A DNA stretch of 33,222 nt from Saprospiraceae bacterium (GTDB lineage Bacteria > Bacteroidota > Bacteroidia > Chitinophagales > Saprospiraceae): positions 1-33,222 of the forward strand of contig JALVEE010000126.1 of assembly GCA_027008645.1 (NCBI GenBank), written 5' to 3'. This document shows positions 14,485-22,469 of this stretch, piece by piece. The notes under the pieces were generated by a model. The model was not told the origin of the DNA. It ran no database searches and saw nothing but the letters and a program-made list of their open reading frames with translations. A program made the position numbers and the translations under genes. Numbering within the stretch: position 1 is the first letter of the stretch; each line of letters opens with the position of its first letter.

Positions 14485-16068
14485 ATGGAACAAGTCATTT
14501 TCTTTGTAGGCGTAGGGTTGTTTGTACTCTTAATCGCTCTCGTTTTCTTTTTCATATCCAGATACAGGCGATGTCCTTCAGACAGGATACTGGTAATATA
14601 TGGAAAGACAGGTGGAAGCTCGGCAAAATGTTTGGCAGGAGGAGCGGCATTCGTTTGGCCGGTAATCCAAGACTATCAATATCTCGATTTATCCCCTATT
14701 TCTATTGATGTGGATCTTCAAAATGCATTGAGTAAACAAAATATTCGTGTCAATGTTCCTTCACGATTTACCGTTGCTGTTTCCAATGAACCCGGAGTGA
14801 TGTGCAATGCTGCTGAAAGACTATTAGGCAAAACCACACAAGAGATAAGAGATATCGCCAAAGATATCATTTTCGGTCAATTGCGTTTAGTTGTGGCGAT
14901 GATGGATATCGAGGAAATAAATGCGGATAGAGATAAATTTCTTGCAAATGTATCATCAAATGTGGGTAATGAATTGAGAAAAATAGGCCTTACACTTATC
15001 AATGTAAATATAACTGATATCGAAGACGAATCAGGTTATATCGAAGCTCTTGGTAAAGAAGCCGCAGCTCACGCTATCAACGAAGCAAAGAAAAGTGTCG
15101 CAGAGAAAAATAAATACGGAGCAATCGGAGAAGCCGATGCCTTGCAAGAACAAAGAATAAAAGTTGCAGAAGCTACAGCAAGAGCTAAAATCGGTGAAGC
15201 AAATGCTAATCAAGAAGAAAGAACTCAAATAGCTGCCGCAAATGCCACTGCAAAAATTGGAGAGGCAAAAGCCCAACAAAACGAAAGAATCCAAACTGCT
15301 GATGCAATTGCCCAAGCAAAAATAGGTGAGGCAAACGCTTACCAAAATGAAAGAATTCAAACTTCAGCTGCTAATGCCAAAGCTGTTGAAGGAGAGAATT
15401 TGGCTAAGGTTGCAATTGCAGAATCGGATGCAATAAGAAGAGAAAAGCAAGCTGAAGCTGAAAAAAGAGCTATTGCCGCGGAAAAGATTCAAAGAGCTAA
15501 AGCACTTGAAGAAGCTTATCATGCAGAGCAACAAGCTGAATTAGCTCGCGCCGAAAAGGAAAAAGCGAGTAAAGAAGCGGATATTATCGTACAATCCGAG
15601 ATTTCAAAAAGAAAAGTTGAAATCGAAGCAGAAGCAGAAGCAGAAAGAATAAGAAGAGTAGCCAAAGGACAAGCAGATGCAGTTGTATTGAAAAAACAAG
15701 CTGAAGCTAAAGGTCTTTACGAAGTCTTGCAAAAGCAAGCTCAAGGCTTTGACGAAGTGATAAAAGCAGCCGAAGGAAATACTCGCGATGCTGTTCTATT
15801 ATTGATTGCTGACAAATTACCTGAATTGGTTAAAACACAGGTTGAAGCTATTAAAAATATTAAATTTGACAAGGTTGTGGTATGGGAAAATGGTGGAAAT
15901 GCTGAAAATGGCGGAAATGCTGCCGGATTTTTATCCAATATGTACAAAGCCGTTCCTCCAATGACAGAATTATTCAATATGGCAGGAATGGATTTACCCG
16001 ATTATCTCGGCAAGAAAAAAGAAGAACAAAAAGCTATTGAAAAGAAGAAAACCGAGGAAGAAGAGTAA
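14485..16068 (+). CDS. Flotillin-family (SPFH/Band 7) membrane scaffold protein
   Basis: A 527-residue flotillin like YuaG/YqiK. One N-terminal transmembrane helix (about 5-25) is followed by the SPFH domain (about 30-200: DRILVIYGKTGG, GGAAFVWPVIQDYQYLDLSPISIDVDL, RLLGKTTQEIRDIAKDIIFGQLR, LTLINVNITDIEDESGYIEALGKEAA). A long Ala/Glu/Lys/Gln coiled coil covers about 205-420, and a C-terminal oligomerisation part follows (VEAIKNIKFDKVVVWENGG). Inside the coil, about residues 208-317, a 22-residue unit containing AKIGEA and ERIQTA repeats about four times. The NfeD-like partner precedes it and a strong terminator follows, so the two form a complete operon. Confidence 0.92.
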   Translation: MEQVIFFVGVGLFVLLIALVFFFISRYRRCPSDRILVIYGKTGGSSAKCLAGGAAFVWPVIQDYQYLDLSPISIDVDLQNALSKQNIRVNVPSRFTVAVSNEPGVMCNAAERLLGKTTQEIRDIAKDIIFGQLRLVVAMMDIEEINADRDKFLANVSSNVGNELRKIGLTLINVNITDIEDESGYIEALGKEAAAHAINEAKKSVAEKNKYGAIGEADALQEQRIKVAEATARAKIGEANANQEERTQIAAANATAKIGEAKAQQNERIQTADAIAQAKIGEANAYQNERIQTSAANAKAVEGENLAKVAIAESDAIRREKQAEAEKRAIAAEKIQRAKALEEAYHAEQQAELARAEKEKASKEADIIVQSEISKRKVEIEAEAEAERIRRVAKGQADAVVLKKQAEAKGLYEVLQKQAQGFDEVIKAAEGNTRDAVLLLIADKLPELVKTQVEAIKNIKFDKVVVWENGGNAENGGNAAGFLSNMYKAVPPMTELFNMAGMDLPDYLGKKKEEQKAIEKKKTEEEE

Positions 16069-16095
16069 TATCAAAGCGTTTTGTTATGAAAATGA

Positions 16096-16125
16096 GGGGC
16101 TGTTTTGGCACAGCCCCTTTTTTTT
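16096..16125 (+). terminator. Strong intrinsic terminator after the flotillin gene
   Basis: GGGGCTGT (16096-16103) pairs with ACAGCCCC (16110-16117) over a 6-nt loop, followed by a T-run. Confidence 0.93.
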
Positions 16126-16192
16126 ATTTCTCTATACTTTTTTTTACCCTGAATAAATTTCTTGCATATATACAAAAAAAAGACTCGATTAC

Positions 16193-16224
16193 TTTGTTAT
16201 TTAATAAAAATAAATTTACCTTTG
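16193..16224 (+). promoter_or_regulatory. rpsU promoter
   Basis: TTTG (16193-16196), a 20-bp spacer and TACCTTTG (16217-16224) match the consensus. The rpsU start lies 33 nt after the -7 box. Confidence 0.7.
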
Positions 16225-16257
16225 CACTCCTTTTTAAAAAATAAAAATTTTAGTTGA

Positions 16258-16449
16258 ATGTTAATAGTTAACGTTAAAGAAGAAGAGTCAATAGACAGAG
16301 CATTGAAAAGATATAAAAGAAAAGTTCATGCTACAAGGCTTATCAAAGAAATCAGAAAAAGACAACAGTATGAAAAGCCTTCTGTACTTAGAAGACATGA
16401 ACGTCTTAATGCAATGTACAGAGAGAAATATTACAATTCTAATATGTAA
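16258..16449 (+). CDS. rpsU: 30S ribosomal protein S21
   Basis: A 63-residue, highly basic protein at the usual Bacteroidota S21 length. Diagnostic stretches are VNVKEEESIDRALKRYKRKV and the basic helix KPSVLRRHERLNAMYREKYYN. S21 sits at the 30S platform near the 3' end of 16S rRNA. In Bacteroidota the anti-Shine-Dalgarno is reported to be shielded by a pocket that includes S21, which fits the scarcity of Shine-Dalgarno sites in this window. The gene stands alone with its own promoter and terminator. Confidence 0.95.
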   Translation: MLIVNVKEEESIDRALKRYKRKVHATRLIKEIRKRQQYEKPSVLRRHERLNAMYREKYYNSNM

Positions 16450-16474
16450 TAACTGTTTTCCTTATAATATATAC

Positions 16475-16508
16475 AAGCTGCCTATTGCAAAATAGGTGGC
16501 TTTTGTGT
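16475..16508 (+). terminator. Terminator of rpsU
   Basis: AGCTGCCTATT and AATAGGTGGCT form an 11-bp stem (two G-T pairs) with a GCAA tetraloop, followed by TTTTG. Confidence 0.85.
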
Positions 16509-16552
16509 TTTGAGGAGGAGTGAAAAAATGAAACACACTTAACAATAGCCGG

Positions 16553-16585
16553 TTTGTATTAATCCGAATTTATTTCTTAACTTTG
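16553..16585 (+). promoter_or_regulatory. Promoter upstream of the FemAB-like and holB genes
   Basis: TTTG (16553-16556), a 21-bp spacer and TAACTTTG (16578-16585). It lies 30 nt before the proposed TTG start. Confidence 0.6.
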
Positions 16586-16614
16586 TTTTTTATCATATTT
16601 AAACAAACTTTTCA

Positions 16615-17568
16615 TTGGATAGTAAAAAAATATATCGTGCCTTTTGCAAGAATAATGATGACATCCCTTTATTCCACCGACCTTGGTGGTTGGATATTAT
16701 GACCGAAAACAATTGGGATGTTGCAATCTCAACAGATAATAAGGGTTCGATTAAAGCTGCAATGCCATATATGATTAAAAGCAAATTCGGATTACCTGTA
16801 ATGATGCAACCGGGACTTACTCCTTTTTTAGGTGTGCTGTTTTTCTATCCTCCCGATATAGCTAAGCGAACTTCAATTTATTCTTTTCAGAACAAACACC
16901 TCTCGTCTATCATTGCGAATTTGCCAAAAGATTTGATATATCAATACTCAAAATTTTTACCTGAATTTGATAATTGGCTTCCCTTTTATCACAAGGGGTA
17001 TGAACAATCAATTAGATATACCTATATAATTGATGATATAAAAGAACATGATAAAGTTTACAATAATTTTACCAACACTATCAAAAGGCAAATAAAAGCT
17101 GCAAAAGACAAAGTCAAAATCACACATGAAGATAATATTTGTCTGGTATTTGCATTGGTAAAGGAATCAGTGGAAAAGCAAGGCTTAAAGTTTTTGTATA
17201 AAAGAGAAGTGTTGAAAGCTTTGGAAAAAAAATTATCAGAGTTAAATCAAAGCAAGATATTTATAGCAAGAGATGAAAACGGGAATGCTACATCAGGTTT
17301 GTTTTTGGTATGGGATAAACAAAAAGCATATATGTTGGGACTCGGTACAAGTCAAAAGTACGGTAATAATAATTCAACAAAATTATTGATTTGGGAAAGC
17401 ATAAAATACGTTTCGCAATTTGTTGATAAATATGATTTTGAAGGCAGTATGTTATCCGGAGTTGAGAGATTGTATCGCAATTTTGGAGGTAAACGCACTC
17501 AATATTATGAGTTGAAAAAATACAAAAATAAGTATTATAAAGCTATCTTTGCACTTCTAAATAAGTAG
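16615..17568 (+). CDS. FemAB/GNAT-fold acyltransferase-like protein
   Basis: A 317-residue protein that looks like the BioF2-like/FemAB-type GNAT fold found in many Bacteroidota. The N-terminus has the family-like PLFHRPWWLDIMTENNWDVAI, then MPYMIKSKFGLPVMMQPGLTPFLG. The second half has NTIKRQIKAAKD, an acceptor-domain strand (SKIFIARDENGNATSGLFLVWD) and SQKYGNNNSTKLLIWESIKY, ending with FEGSMLSGVERLYRNFGG. The donor and acceptor are not known. The only plausible start in an open frame is TTG at 16615, since a TAA lies at 16600-16602 and no ATG is near. holB begins 4 nt after its stop, so the two are one transcript. Confidence 0.75.
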   Translation: MDSKKIYRAFCKNNDDIPLFHRPWWLDIMTENNWDVAISTDNKGSIKAAMPYMIKSKFGLPVMMQPGLTPFLGVLFFYPPDIAKRTSIYSFQNKHLSSIIANLPKDLIYQYSKFLPEFDNWLPFYHKGYEQSIRYTYIIDDIKEHDKVYNNFTNTIKRQIKAAKDKVKITHEDNICLVFALVKESVEKQGLKFLYKREVLKALEKKLSELNQSKIFIARDENGNATSGLFLVWDKQKAYMLGLGTSQKYGNNNSTKLLIWESIKYVSQFVDKYDFEGSMLSGVERLYRNFGGKRTQYYELKKYKNKYYKAIFALLNK

Positions 17569-17572
17569 ATAA

Positions 17573-18685
17573 ATGAGGTTTTCTGATATACCCGGGCAAA
17601 ATGAAATAAAACAAGAATTGATTTCTTTATACAAAAGGGAAAGAATTCCTCATACAATGCTTTTTACCGGTCCTAAAGGAAATGGGAAATTGGCTCTTGC
17701 TCTTGCATTTGCTTCTTTTCTTCAGTGCAATGGTGAAAAAGTGAATGATAAATGTGGAAAATGCATAGCATGTAAAAAAACGGATAAACTGATTCATCCG
17801 GATATCAATTTTGTACTCCCCACAATTAGTTCGGAGAAAAAAAGCTTGCCCAGTAGTGCATTTCTTACACCTTGGAGAGAAATAATCACATCAGATCCTT
17901 TTATAGATCTCACGGATTGGATGAAATATATCGATGCCGAAAACAAACAACCCAATATCGCAAAAGTATCTATCGATGAACTTATACACACTTTCAGCTA
18001 TAAAATTCATGAAGGTAATAATAAAATTGCGATAATTTGGAATGCAGAATTGATGGGAAAAGAGGGCAATCGTATCCTTAAGTTAATTGAGGAACCTCCA
18101 AAAGATTCAATAATCATTTTGATTGCAGAAGACACTTCCAAGGTATTGCCTACGATTTTGTCAAGATGTCAAATCATCAAGGCACCTCCTTTTACGGATG
18201 AAGAATTACTTCGCTATGCAACGGATAAAGCTGAGGGGAAGAACGAAAATTTGAAGCAAATAGTGAGTATTGCAGAAGGGGATATTATTACTTTGAAAAA
18301 GCTTTTGAGCGATGATGATAAAAATTATTTTTCAGAATTAATCAATTGGTTCAGGATGTGCTATCAGGGAAAATCCATTGAATTGGTAGGTTTTGCCGAA
18401 GCTTTTGCTAAATTCAGAAAAGACGATCAAAAGCATTTTTTTAAATATGGACTGAGTTTTCTTGAGCAAATTCTTAAGTCATATAATTTACCAAGAGAAG
18501 AAATAAAACTACTCGATGATGAATACGAAGCAATGTTGAAATTAAGTAAAATATTGAATGAAGACAAAATCATCAATATCGTCAATTATTTTAACGATAA
18601 TATCAGGTATCTTGAAAGAAATGCGCATCCAAAAATCATAGCTCTGAGCAGTTCCCTTAATGTTTTTAGAATATTGAGAGGGTAA
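17573..18685 (+). CDS. holB: DNA polymerase III delta' subunit-like clamp-loader ATPase
   Basis: A 370-residue AAA+ protein of the clamp-loader group. It begins FSDIPGQNEIKQELISLYK, with Walker A GPKGNGKLA (residues 33-41). A zinc module follows (Cys52, Cys61, Cys64, Cys67; DKCGKCIACKK). The helix AELMGKEGNRILKLIEEPP and the SRC motif ILSRCQ are typical of delta'. A classical delta' has a modified, non-hydrolysing P-loop; here the GPKGNGK loop looks largely intact. A family-typical C-terminal helical domain follows. It acts in the replisome to open and load the beta clamp. It is co-transcribed with the FemAB-like gene, with a 4-nt gap. Confidence 0.9.
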   Translation: MRFSDIPGQNEIKQELISLYKRERIPHTMLFTGPKGNGKLALALAFASFLQCNGEKVNDKCGKCIACKKTDKLIHPDINFVLPTISSEKKSLPSSAFLTPWREIITSDPFIDLTDWMKYIDAENKQPNIAKVSIDELIHTFSYKIHEGNNKIAIIWNAELMGKEGNRILKLIEEPPKDSIIILIAEDTSKVLPTILSRCQIIKAPPFTDEELLRYATDKAEGKNENLKQIVSIAEGDIITLKKLLSDDDKNYFSELINWFRMCYQGKSIELVGFAEAFAKFRKDDQKHFFKYGLSFLEQILKSYNLPREEIKLLDDEYEAMLKLSKILNEDKIINIVNYFNDNIRYLERNAHPKIIALSSSLNVFRILRG

Positions 18686-18730
18686 AATCAAAAAATCACT
18701 TTTACTTCACGGTTTTTTCCTTATTATGCA

Positions 18731-18753
18731 TATCTTTGCGACAATATATTGTC
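18731..18753 (+). promoter_or_regulatory. -7 box with an overlapping-start palindrome before the metallopeptidase gene
   Basis: TATCTTTG (18731-18738) is a perfect -7 box, without a clear -33 TTTG. Immediately after it lies the perfect 14-bp palindrome GACAATATATTGTC (18740-18753), spanning the expected transcription start. A repressor site is plausible. Confidence 0.5.
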
Positions 18754-18775
18754 CTGATAAAAACAGACAAAGGAA

Positions 18776-18832
18776 TGAACGAACATAAACTTAATTTATC
18801 AATAGGTTTATGTGCAATTAAAAAACAATAAA
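18776..18832 (+). CDS. Possible 18-codon leader ORF before the metallopeptidase gene
   Basis: ATG at 18776, preceded by AAAGGA, runs to TAA at 18830-18832 (MNEHKLNLSIGLCAIKKQ). It lies inside the predicted leader. It covers a perfect 8-bp inverted repeat, ACATAAAC (18783-18790) and GTTTATGT (18806-18813). It may be chance; no attenuation signal such as codon runs is seen. Confidence 0.25.
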
Positions 18833-18842
18833 TATTAAATAT

Positions 18843-19691
18843 ATGAAATGGCAAAATAGAGAACGAAGTACTAATGTTGAGGATCGACGTGGAAGAACAA
18901 TCAAAAGAGTAGGAGGAGGAATAGGCATTCTCGGAATTATATTTGCGATAATTGCATTTTTATTGGGTGAAAATCCATTGGCGGTATTACAACAATTTCA
19001 AGGCAATCAAACGGTGGAGGTTCAGCGAAAACCCAATAAAAACGAAGATGCTCTGAAAGAATTTGTGGGGGTAGTACTCAAAGACACGGAGGATGTATGG
19101 TCCAAATTATTTAAGGAGCAGTTAGGCAAAAGGTACATCAAACCAAAATTGGTATTGTACTCCGGGCAAGATCACTCAGGATGTGGTATAGCACAATCTG
19201 CTACCGGACCGTTTTATTGTCCTGCTGACCAAAAAGTATATATCGACCTTAGCTTTTACAATGAATTGCAAAACAGGTTTCATGCTCCCGGTGATTTTGC
19301 TATGGCATATATCATTGCTCACGAGGTAGGACATCATGTTCAAAATTTATTGGGAATAACTCAACAGGTCGAGCAAAGACGAAGAAGACTTGGTGAGGTG
19401 GATGCAAACAAACTATCAGTTCGATTGGAGCTCCAAGCGGATTTTCTTGCCGGAGTTTGGGCTCATTATGACCAAAAGTTAAATAATATACTTGAGCGTG
19501 GTGATATTGAGGAAGCTATGAATGCAGCAAGTTCAGTAGGTGATGACAGAATTCAAATGCAGTCAAGAGGATATGTAGTACCCGATGCTTTCACTCACGG
19601 CACATCTGCTCAAAGGATGAAATGGTTTAAAAAAGGATTGGAATCAGGTGATTTGAATGCAGGAGACACATTTGGAACTAACAATCTTTAA
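18843..19691 (+). CDS. YpfJ-family neutral zinc metallopeptidase
   Basis: A 282-residue member of the putative neutral zinc metallopeptidase family (YpfJ, PF04228). The N-terminus is MKWQNRERSTNVEDRR, with a Gly-rich turn and one membrane helix (about 23-41). The extracytoplasmic catalytic part has SGCGIAQSATGPFYCPADQKVYIDLSFY (two Cys that could form a disulphide) and the zinc motif HEVGHH (His160-Glu161-His164-His165). ELQADFLAGVWAHY supplies the likely third ligand, and QSRGYVVPDAFTHGTSAQR is the conserved end. All hallmark segments are present at normal length. Substrates of the family are unknown. The downstream LTA-synthase-like gene starts 12 nt after its stop. Confidence 0.93.
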   Translation: MKWQNRERSTNVEDRRGRTIKRVGGGIGILGIIFAIIAFLLGENPLAVLQQFQGNQTVEVQRKPNKNEDALKEFVGVVLKDTEDVWSKLFKEQLGKRYIKPKLVLYSGQDHSGCGIAQSATGPFYCPADQKVYIDLSFYNELQNRFHAPGDFAMAYIIAHEVGHHVQNLLGITQQVEQRRRRLGEVDANKLSVRLELQADFLAGVWAHYDQKLNNILERGDIEEAMNAASSVGDDRIQMQSRGYVVPDAFTHGTSAQRMKWFKKGLESGDLNAGDTFGTNNL

Positions 19692-19703
19692 TAGTAAACC
19701 AAA

Positions 19704-21599
19704 GTGAATTCATTCAAATATTTTAAGCAATTACTTACAAGGTTTGGGCTATTGCTAATCTTATCGAGTACGGTCAGGCTTTTATATTATTTTTACAATA
19801 AAAATTTCTTTCCTCAACCTGCTTTTAATGACTGGGTTGGTATTTTTTTCGGAGGTCTGAGATTTGATATAGAATCATTGATATACGTCAATGCCCTATT
19901 CATTATTTTTTCGGTTTTACCCGTTCCATTTAAAGACAAAAAATGGTATAGAAGATTGCTTTTAGTGCTATTCATACTATTCAATTTGGTATATTTTTCG
20001 ATTGAAATAAGTGACTTGGTTTATTTCCAATACGTATTTAGACGTATAAATGGTAGCGACTTAAGCATATTACTCAATTCAATTGAGCTTTTACCCACAC
20101 TAATGTTTGAGCACTTTGAGGGTATTATTTTCTTTGTGTTGCTCACTGTATTTTTATGGCTTATATTCAAAAAAACAGAGAATATAAAGGCAAAAAGCAT
20201 CAACTATCTCTATGCATCATTGGTATTTGTATTTACTTTGGGATTGGCAGTGATAGGTAGCCGGGGAGGATTACAATTGAGACCATTGTCTCCTATATCC
20301 GCTTCGCGATATGTTACCAAAAAGCAATTGATACCCCTTGTATCAAACGGTACTATCCATTTGCTGTTTGCAACCGAACAAAAATATCTATCGAAGAAGA
20401 ATTATTTCGATAAAAAAAAGGCTTATTCTATTTTTTCTCCTGTTAGAAAGGGGGATGCTTCAAAGCAGATGAACAAAAAGAATATCTTTTTCATCACTCT
20501 TGAGAGTTTTGGCAAGGAGTATATTCACTATTTCAATAAAGATTTGGACAAATCCTATACACCGTTTTTGGACTCACTGATAGGAGAGAGTTTTAATTTT
20601 GAAGATGCATATGCATGTGGGACTCGTTCTCCATACGGTATTGCAGGTATAGGTGCGGGGATTCCGACATTGATGCAAGAGCCCATATCATTTTCAGCTT
20701 ATCAGTCCAATTGCATAGACGGAATAGGCAGTTTATTGAATGAAACAGGATATACAACCGCTTTTTTTCACGGAGCGAGACCCTCTTCGATGAATATCGA
20801 CAGGTTAGGAAGATTGGAAGGATTTACAAAAATATTTACCAAAGATGACTTCAACGACGATACCAAGTTTGATGGTGACTGGGGTATTTGGGACAATCAT
20901 TTTTTTCAATACACAGTCGATCAAATAAGCAAATTCAAAGAACCTTTTTGTTCTTTTTTGTTTTCTATAAGTTCACATAGTCCGTATGTCGTTGAAAAAT
21001 ATTTTGAAGAGAAATATCCTGATGATGATCCTATCCTCAGGACTGTAAGATACACCGATTATTCATTGAGAAATTTGTTTGAAAAAGCTAAAAAGCAATC
21101 TTGGTATAATAATACAATTTTTGTGATTACCGCAGACCATATCGGACGAGCATTTGATAAAAAATTCACAAATCCTTATACAAAATATCAAATACCATTG
21201 ATTATTTATACACCCGATTCGACTTATCAAGGAAAGTATAGTAATGTAGTGAACCAAACGGATATAATGCCTACACTTTTGCAATATTTGGGCTATCCGA
21301 AAGATTATAATGTTTTTGGGTTTGATGTGTTTAATCCGGAAAACCCAAGATATGCATATACATATTCCAATGGGATTTATCAGATTCTTGACAAGGATAA
21401 TATATTGTTTTTTGATGGAGATGTGAGCAAAGGCTTTTATAATTATAAAACAGATCCACAGTTGAACAAGGATTTGTCAAATGAGGAGATTGAAAAGAAA
21501 AAGAAAATGGAAACTTATATGAAAGCTCTTATTCAAATTCATAATGAACTGATGATTGATAATAAAATTTGTAATTATAATTTTAATAATAATAAATAA
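19704..21599 (+). CDS. LTA synthase-like membrane sulfatase (phosphotransferase)
   Basis: A 631-residue protein with about five N-terminal transmembrane helices (residues about 10-190) and a C-terminal alkaline phosphatase/sulfatase-like domain facing the periplasm (from about 255). Active-site signs are FFITLESFGKEY (metal Glu), YACGTRSPYG with the Thr nucleophile typical of LtaS/OpgB-type enzymes, SISSHSPY (His) and FVITADHIGR (Asp-His). Family members move glycerol-phosphate or phosphoethanolamine groups, or cleave sulfate or phosphate esters. A Gram-negative cell has no lipoteichoic acid, so decoration of a glycan or lipid is more likely. The start is GTG at 19704, 12 nt after the metallopeptidase stop. 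Confidence 0.9.
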   Translation: MNSFKYFKQLLTRFGLLLILSSTVRLLYYFYNKNFFPQPAFNDWVGIFFGGLRFDIESLIYVNALFIIFSVLPVPFKDKKWYRRLLLVLFILFNLVYFSIEISDLVYFQYVFRRINGSDLSILLNSIELLPTLMFEHFEGIIFFVLLTVFLWLIFKKTENIKAKSINYLYASLVFVFTLGLAVIGSRGGLQLRPLSPISASRYVTKKQLIPLVSNGTIHLLFATEQKYLSKKNYFDKKKAYSIFSPVRKGDASKQMNKKNIFFITLESFGKEYIHYFNKDLDKSYTPFLDSLIGESFNFEDAYACGTRSPYGIAGIGAGIPTLMQEPISFSAYQSNCIDGIGSLLNETGYTTAFFHGARPSSMNIDRLGRLEGFTKIFTKDDFNDDTKFDGDWGIWDNHFFQYTVDQISKFKEPFCSFLFSISSHSPYVVEKYFEEKYPDDDPILRTVRYTDYSLRNLFEKAKKQSWYNNTIFVITADHIGRAFDKKFTNPYTKYQIPLIIYTPDSTYQGKYSNVVNQTDIMPTLLQYLGYPKDYNVFGFDVFNPENPRYAYTYSNGIYQILDKDNILFFDGDVSKGFYNYKTDPQLNKDLSNEEIEKKKKMETYMKALIQIHNELMIDNKICNYNFNNNK

Positions 21600-21640
21600 A
21601 TTACTTATTATTGCAGTATTTATTACAAAACACAATTAAA

Positions 21641-22030
21641 ATGAATATACCTAAAGATTTGAAATATACAAAAGACCATGAATGGGTCAAAATAGAAGGT
21701 GATTTGGCAATAGTTGGCATTACTGATTTCGCCCAAAAAGAATTGGGGGAGATAGTGTATGTTGAGGTTGATACATTGGGAGATGAAGTGGCGGCAGATG
21801 ATGTTTTTGGCACTGTTGAAGCCGTAAAAACCACATCGGATTTAATGAGCCCACTGTCAGGTGAAGTAGTAGAGTTCAATCCGGAATTGGATGAAGACGA
21901 GGGAGATAATCCTGGGATGATAAACGAAGACCCATTTGGCAAAGGATGGATAATAAAATTGAAGTATAGCGATGCAAATGAATTGGATAATCTATTAGAT
22001 GCGGAAGCATATGAAAATTTAATTGCATAA
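21641..22030 (+). CDS. gcvH: Glycine cleavage system H protein
   Basis: A 129-residue lipoyl carrier of the glycine cleavage system. It shuttles the aminomethyl group from the P protein to T and L. It opens MNIPKDLKYTKDHEWV and has ITDFAQKELGEIVYVEVD, then the lipoylation site TVEAVKTTSDLMSPLSG with Lys63. It ends in the conserved NPGMINEDPFGKGWIIKL helix region. The length is normal. The ATG at 21641 is preferred to any earlier codon because the conserved N-terminus starts there. It is the only glycine cleavage gene in the window, as is common in Bacteroidota. Confidence 0.96.
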   Translation: MNIPKDLKYTKDHEWVKIEGDLAIVGITDFAQKELGEIVYVEVDTLGDEVAADDVFGTVEAVKTTSDLMSPLSGEVVEFNPELDEDEGDNPGMINEDPFGKGWIIKLKYSDANELDNLLDAEAYENLIA

Positions 22031-22097
22031 TTTTTTTATGTCACACAACCTTTTTTTATTTATATGCATCCAATCAATGAGTACGTAGGATAATAGT

Positions 22098-22469
22098 ATG
22101 AAGAGGAAGTATGTTTACTTGTCTGTCTGGGTTCTTGTGATTATTGTTCTTTCCCTGATGCCTAAAAGTAGTCTCGGGATGGAAAAAGTGAAACTGTTTG
22201 AAAATTCTGACAAAATAGTTCATTTTATGATGTATGCAATTTTGACTATTTTGGCAATAATGGCTTTTAAAAAAAGAGATGTTTGTACTAAAAGATGCTT
22301 AACAATAATTTCTATTTTTAGTATTTTTTTAGGCGTGATGATGGAATTTTTGCAAGAATATTTGGATATAGGAAGAAGTTTTGATACATTTGACATTCTT
22401 GCCAATACGACAGGCGTAATATTTGTAATTATATTTTTAAATAATAAAATTGTTAAATATGAATTTTGA
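22098..22469 (+). CDS. VanZ-like membrane protein
   Basis: A 123-residue integral membrane protein with about four helices: residues 6-22, 42-58, 68-84 and 103-117. The family pattern is clear: LSLMPKSS near the start, NSDKIVHFMMYAILTILA with the conserved Asp-Lys-x-x-His, and MEFLQEYLDIGRSFDTFDILANTTG with the conserved Glu-x-x-Gln and Phe-Asp motifs. The biochemical role of VanZ-like proteins is mostly unknown; the founder gives low teicoplanin resistance. It overlaps the TonB gene by 11 nt, so they are co-translated. Confidence 0.88.
   Translation: MKRKYVYLSVWVLVIIVLSLMPKSSLGMEKVKLFENSDKIVHFMMYAILTILAIMAFKKRDVCTKRCLTIISIFSIFLGVMMEFLQEYLDIGRSFDTFDILANTTGVIFVIIFLNNKIVKYEF

Noticed and set aside
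15031-15360. 109-codon Cys/Phe-rich minus frame
   Set aside because: It is the antisense shadow of the flotillin repeats (Ala/Glu/Lys codons).
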